Shown one piece after another: positions 14,158 to 15,354 of a stretch of DNA of 15,354 nt. A model generated the notes under the pieces. That model searched no databases, was not told the DNA's origin, and saw only the letters and a program-made list of their open reading frames with translations. The stretch comes from an uncultured archaeon. GTDB taxonomy: Archaea > Nanobdellota > Nanobdellia > Pacearchaeales > GW2011-AR1. Every line of letters starts with the position of its first letter. The first letter of the stretch is position 1. The stretch covers positions 1-15,354 of the forward strand of contig CALJLT010000018.1 in the NCBI GenBank assembly GCA_937982425.1. The letters are read 5' to 3'. The translations under genes and the position numbers were made by a program.

Positions 14158-15039
14158 ATGAAATTTATAAGAAAAATGAAGGCAAAAGATAATTCGATTA
14201 AATATCTTTTTCAATCTCCAGGAAAAGGTTTTGTTGAAGCAATATACTTTAATTTTGAGGGATATTATGGTAAGCCTAAAGTAAACAGCAAAGTAATCTG
14301 TCTCTCATCCCAATCCGGCTGTAATATGGGGTGTGTTTTTTGTGAAACTGGTAAGATTAAAAGAGTAATTAATTTATCTTCTAAGGAAATGTCTTATGAG
14401 GTAAATTATATTCAAAAAGACTTGAAGAAACAAAAGTTGCCCCCTGCAAAATTTTATGCTATAATGGGGATGGGAGAACCCTTGAATAATCTTGAAGAGA
14501 TATTAAAATTCTTTCATGAAAATAGAAGCATTGTAGAAAAAATCTCAATTTCGACTGTTGGAATAATCCCAGAAATAAAAAAACTAATCAAAGACAAATC
14601 TCATGATTTTGATTTTTTTATTTCTCTTCATTCTCCCTTTGAAAGAGAAAGATCAAAATTGATGCCAATAAATAGGAAATATTCTATTAAGAAATTAATC
14701 TCTGTTGCAAAAAAGTATTCCAAAGAAAAAAAAGAAAAAATAACTTTTACATATATGTTGATTCCTAATTTGAATGATAGTTTAAAACATGCTAAAAGGT
14801 TGGCTAAAATATTAAATCCAAAATATTTCTCTGTTCAATTAACTTGTTTTAACCCCTCAGGAGAAAGAGAAATAAAAAATGCTAGAGATAATTTTTCTAA
14901 GAAAGTTAATTTTTTTATAATGGAGTTAAAAAATAAAGGTATTGAATTTGATGTTCAATTAAGCAAGGGGTTGGAAATTGAAGGGGGATGTGGACAATTT
15001 TCTGCAAAACAAAAAAATCTAAATACTAAATCAACTTAA
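14158..15039 (+). CDS. RlmN/Cfr-like radical SAM methyltransferase lacking the N-terminal domain
   Basis: The protein has 293 residues, versus about 350-390 for RlmN. The radical SAM motif is C55-x3-C59-x2-C62 (CNMGCVFC), with C48 seven residues upstream matching the conserved extra Cys of RlmN. GMGEPLNN (104-111) is the SAM motif. ISTVGIIP, SLHSPFERERSKLMPIN and LIPNLNDSLKHA follow in family order. C278 in GGCGQF matches the methyl-carrying Cys of RlmN/Cfr, so the special two-cysteine mechanism appears intact. The N-terminal helical RNA-binding domain (roughly 90 residues) is absent. Known members methylate A2503 of 23S rRNA (RlmN also some tRNAs), and Cfr gives resistance to several ribosome-targeting antibiotics. 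Which applies here is not decidable. It is monocistronic, and its stop codon begins the second 85-bp repeat. Confidence 0.87.
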   Translation: MKFIRKMKAKDNSIKYLFQSPGKGFVEAIYFNFEGYYGKPKVNSKVICLSSQSGCNMGCVFCETGKIKRVINLSSKEMSYEVNYIQKDLKKQKLPPAKFYAIMGMGEPLNNLEEILKFFHENRSIVEKISISTVGIIPEIKKLIKDKSHDFDFFISLHSPFERERSKLMPINRKYSIKKLISVAKKYSKEKKEKITFTYMLIPNLNDSLKHAKRLAKILNPKYFSVQLTCFNPSGEREIKNARDNFSKKVNFFIMELKNKGIEFDVQLSKGLEIEGGCGQFSAKQKNLNTKST

Positions 15040-15121
15040 ATAAATTACAATGGAGTATTTACTCTGGGGAACGCAGAATATTCAAAACCCCATTTCATTA
15101 TATGTCTCCCGGTCGGGGCGT
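15037..15121 (+). repeat. Cassette-end repeat, copy 2 (85 bp)
   Basis: This is the second copy of the repeat at 9724-9808, beginning at the stop codon of the RlmN/Cfr-like gene. Eleven differences exist, seven of them in the 10-nt centre (15067-15076). The outer arm GAGTATTTACTCTG and the AATATTC half remain, so a hairpin with a changed loop (GGGAA) can still form. The 28-bp block at 15077-15104 is invariant and runs into the tRNA-derived core. Confidence 0.88.
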
Positions 15122-15127
15122 TAGGAA
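15107..15127 (+). repeat. Right attachment site core (attR), 21-bp direct repeat
   Basis: This is an exact 21-bp copy of 1681-1701, the tRNA-Glu 3' end plus 7 bases. No cloverleaf precedes it, so it is a displaced tRNA tail and not a gene. It marks the right end of the inserted region, unless more cassettes lie beyond this fragment. Confidence 0.87.
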
Positions 15128-15145
15128 TTTCCTTTCAGAAACTTT

Positions 15146-15151
15146 TTTATA
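15146..15151 (+). promoter_or_regulatory. TATA-like box for the right-flank gene
   Basis: TTTATA, in a run of T residues, begins 27 nt before the ATG at 15173. It is close to the 29-nt spacing seen elsewhere and again suggests a leaderless start. Confidence 0.45.
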
Positions 15152-15172
15152 GCTTATTTTATTGATAAACTA

Positions 15173-15310
15173 ATGGAAGAAGGTGATGAGGTTAATTATC
15201 CTGAAGCATTTAAAACAAAAACTATTGATAAAAATTCTTCCGTTTATAAAGAAAAAAGAAATATTCTTCCTTTAATATTAATTCCTCTTATAGCAATAAC
15301 TTTTCTTTTG
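15173..15310 (+). CDS. Membrane-anchored protein of unknown function, 3'-partial
   Basis: Only 46 codons are visible before the adapter. The first 29 residues are polar and acidic to mixed (MEEGDEVNYPEAF and a lysine-rich stretch ending KEKR). A hydrophobic segment from residue 31 on (ILPLILIPLIAITFLL) reads as the start of a transmembrane helix with a cytoplasmic N-terminus. It lies just outside the right attachment site and so probably belongs to the resident chromosome. Nothing more can be said from the fragment. Confidence 0.6.
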
Positions 15311-15311
15311 A

Positions 15312-15354
15312 AGATCGGAAGAGCGTCGTGTAGGGAAAGAGTGTAGATCTCGGT
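15312..15354 (-). other. Illumina sequencing adapter (not genomic), reverse complement
   Basis: These 43 bases start AGATCGGAAGAGCGTCGTG and are the exact reverse complement of positions 1-43. Genomic sequence ends at 15311. Confidence 0.98.

Larger units (their letters stand above)
1681..15127. mobile_element. tRNA-Glu-targeted integrated region, two cassettes
   Basis: The region is bounded by a 21-bp exact direct repeat (1681-1701 and 15107-15127). The left copy is the 3' end of an intact tRNA-Glu gene, and a shorter core copy at 9794-9808 splits the region into an 8.1-kb and a 5.3-kb cassette. An 85-bp repeat precedes each of the two downstream cores, and a 15-bp part of it lies inverted beside the left core. 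This matches site-specific integration at a tRNA 3' end, as known for tyrosine-recombinase elements. The insert carries only cargo (glycosyltransferases, radical SAM proteins, synthetase paralogues, an MccF-like peptidase); no integrase, replication or transfer gene is visible. It could be two elements accreted in tandem, one element with an internal repeat, or non-autonomous cassettes moved in trans. Confidence 0.75.

Noticed and set aside
1695..15106. CRISPR array or insertion sequence as an explanation of the repeats
   Set aside because: There are only two or three copies kilobases apart, no regular spacing and no transposase or cas gene.
1..15354. Perfect 43-bp terminal inverted repeats suggesting a linear plasmid or transposon
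   Set aside because: They are the Illumina adapter in both orientations, not biological termini.

Overview
The window is an A+T-rich (about 70% by eye) fragment that looks archaeal. It has TATA-like boxes set a fixed distance ahead of start codons with no leader (TATA to ATG 29 nt in five of six cases), a tRNA gene with no encoded CCA, purine-rich ribosome sites only inside operons, and chains of ATGA stop/start overlaps. Lysine/asparagine/isoleucine-rich proteins and compact spacing would suit a DPANN-type archaeon, but that placement is inference. Both ends carry the same 43-nt Illumina adapter in opposite orientation, so the natural DNA is only 44-15311 and the perfect terminal inverted repeat is a library artefact.

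Layout. Left flank (44-1694): the 3' part of an alpha/beta-hydrolase gene with a cysteine cluster, a 58-residue two-helix membrane protein, and a tRNA-Glu(UUC) gene. Inserted region (1681-15127): a 21-bp exact copy of the 3' end of the tRNA gene plus 7 downstream bases recurs at 15107-15127, and a shorter copy (14/15) sits at 9794-9808. Each downstream copy is the last part of an 85-bp repeat (9724-9808 and 15037-15121, 74/85 identical without gaps) with conserved hairpin arms and a variable loop. A 15-bp piece of that repeat also occurs inverted just inside the tRNA end (1701-1715). This is the architecture of tRNA-targeted integration, and it divides the insert into two cassettes. Right flank (15128-15311): the start of another gene for a membrane-anchored protein.

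Cassette A (about 1695-9808) holds two same-strand transcription units. The first (1877-6601) has two tandem paralogous GT-A glycosyltransferases, a radical SAM/SPASM protein, an HPr-kinase-like P-loop protein and a GT-B glycosyltransferase. The second (6624-9726, with its own TATA box) has a histidine phosphatase with an unrecognised C-terminal domain, a MurG-like glycosyltransferase and a GT4 glycosyltransferase. Together they look like a glycan or glycoconjugate locus with unusual radical-SAM and kinase steps.

Cassette B (about 9809-15121) holds a co-translated pair of class IIb aminoacyl-tRNA synthetase paralogues (one AsnRS/AspRS-like without a recognisable anticodon domain, one LysRS-like with altered catalytic residues). 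Convergent to them lies an MccF-like S66 peptidase plus methyltransferase operon, followed by an RlmN/Cfr-like radical SAM protein. MccF proteins detoxify aminoacyl-nucleotide antibiotics that poison synthetases, synthetase paralogues are a known self-protection strategy, and RlmN/Cfr enzymes act on the ribosome. The cassette may therefore be a translation-inhibitor resistance island; this is a hypothesis. No integrase or transposase is encoded in the inserted region, so the cassettes would have to be mobilised in trans.
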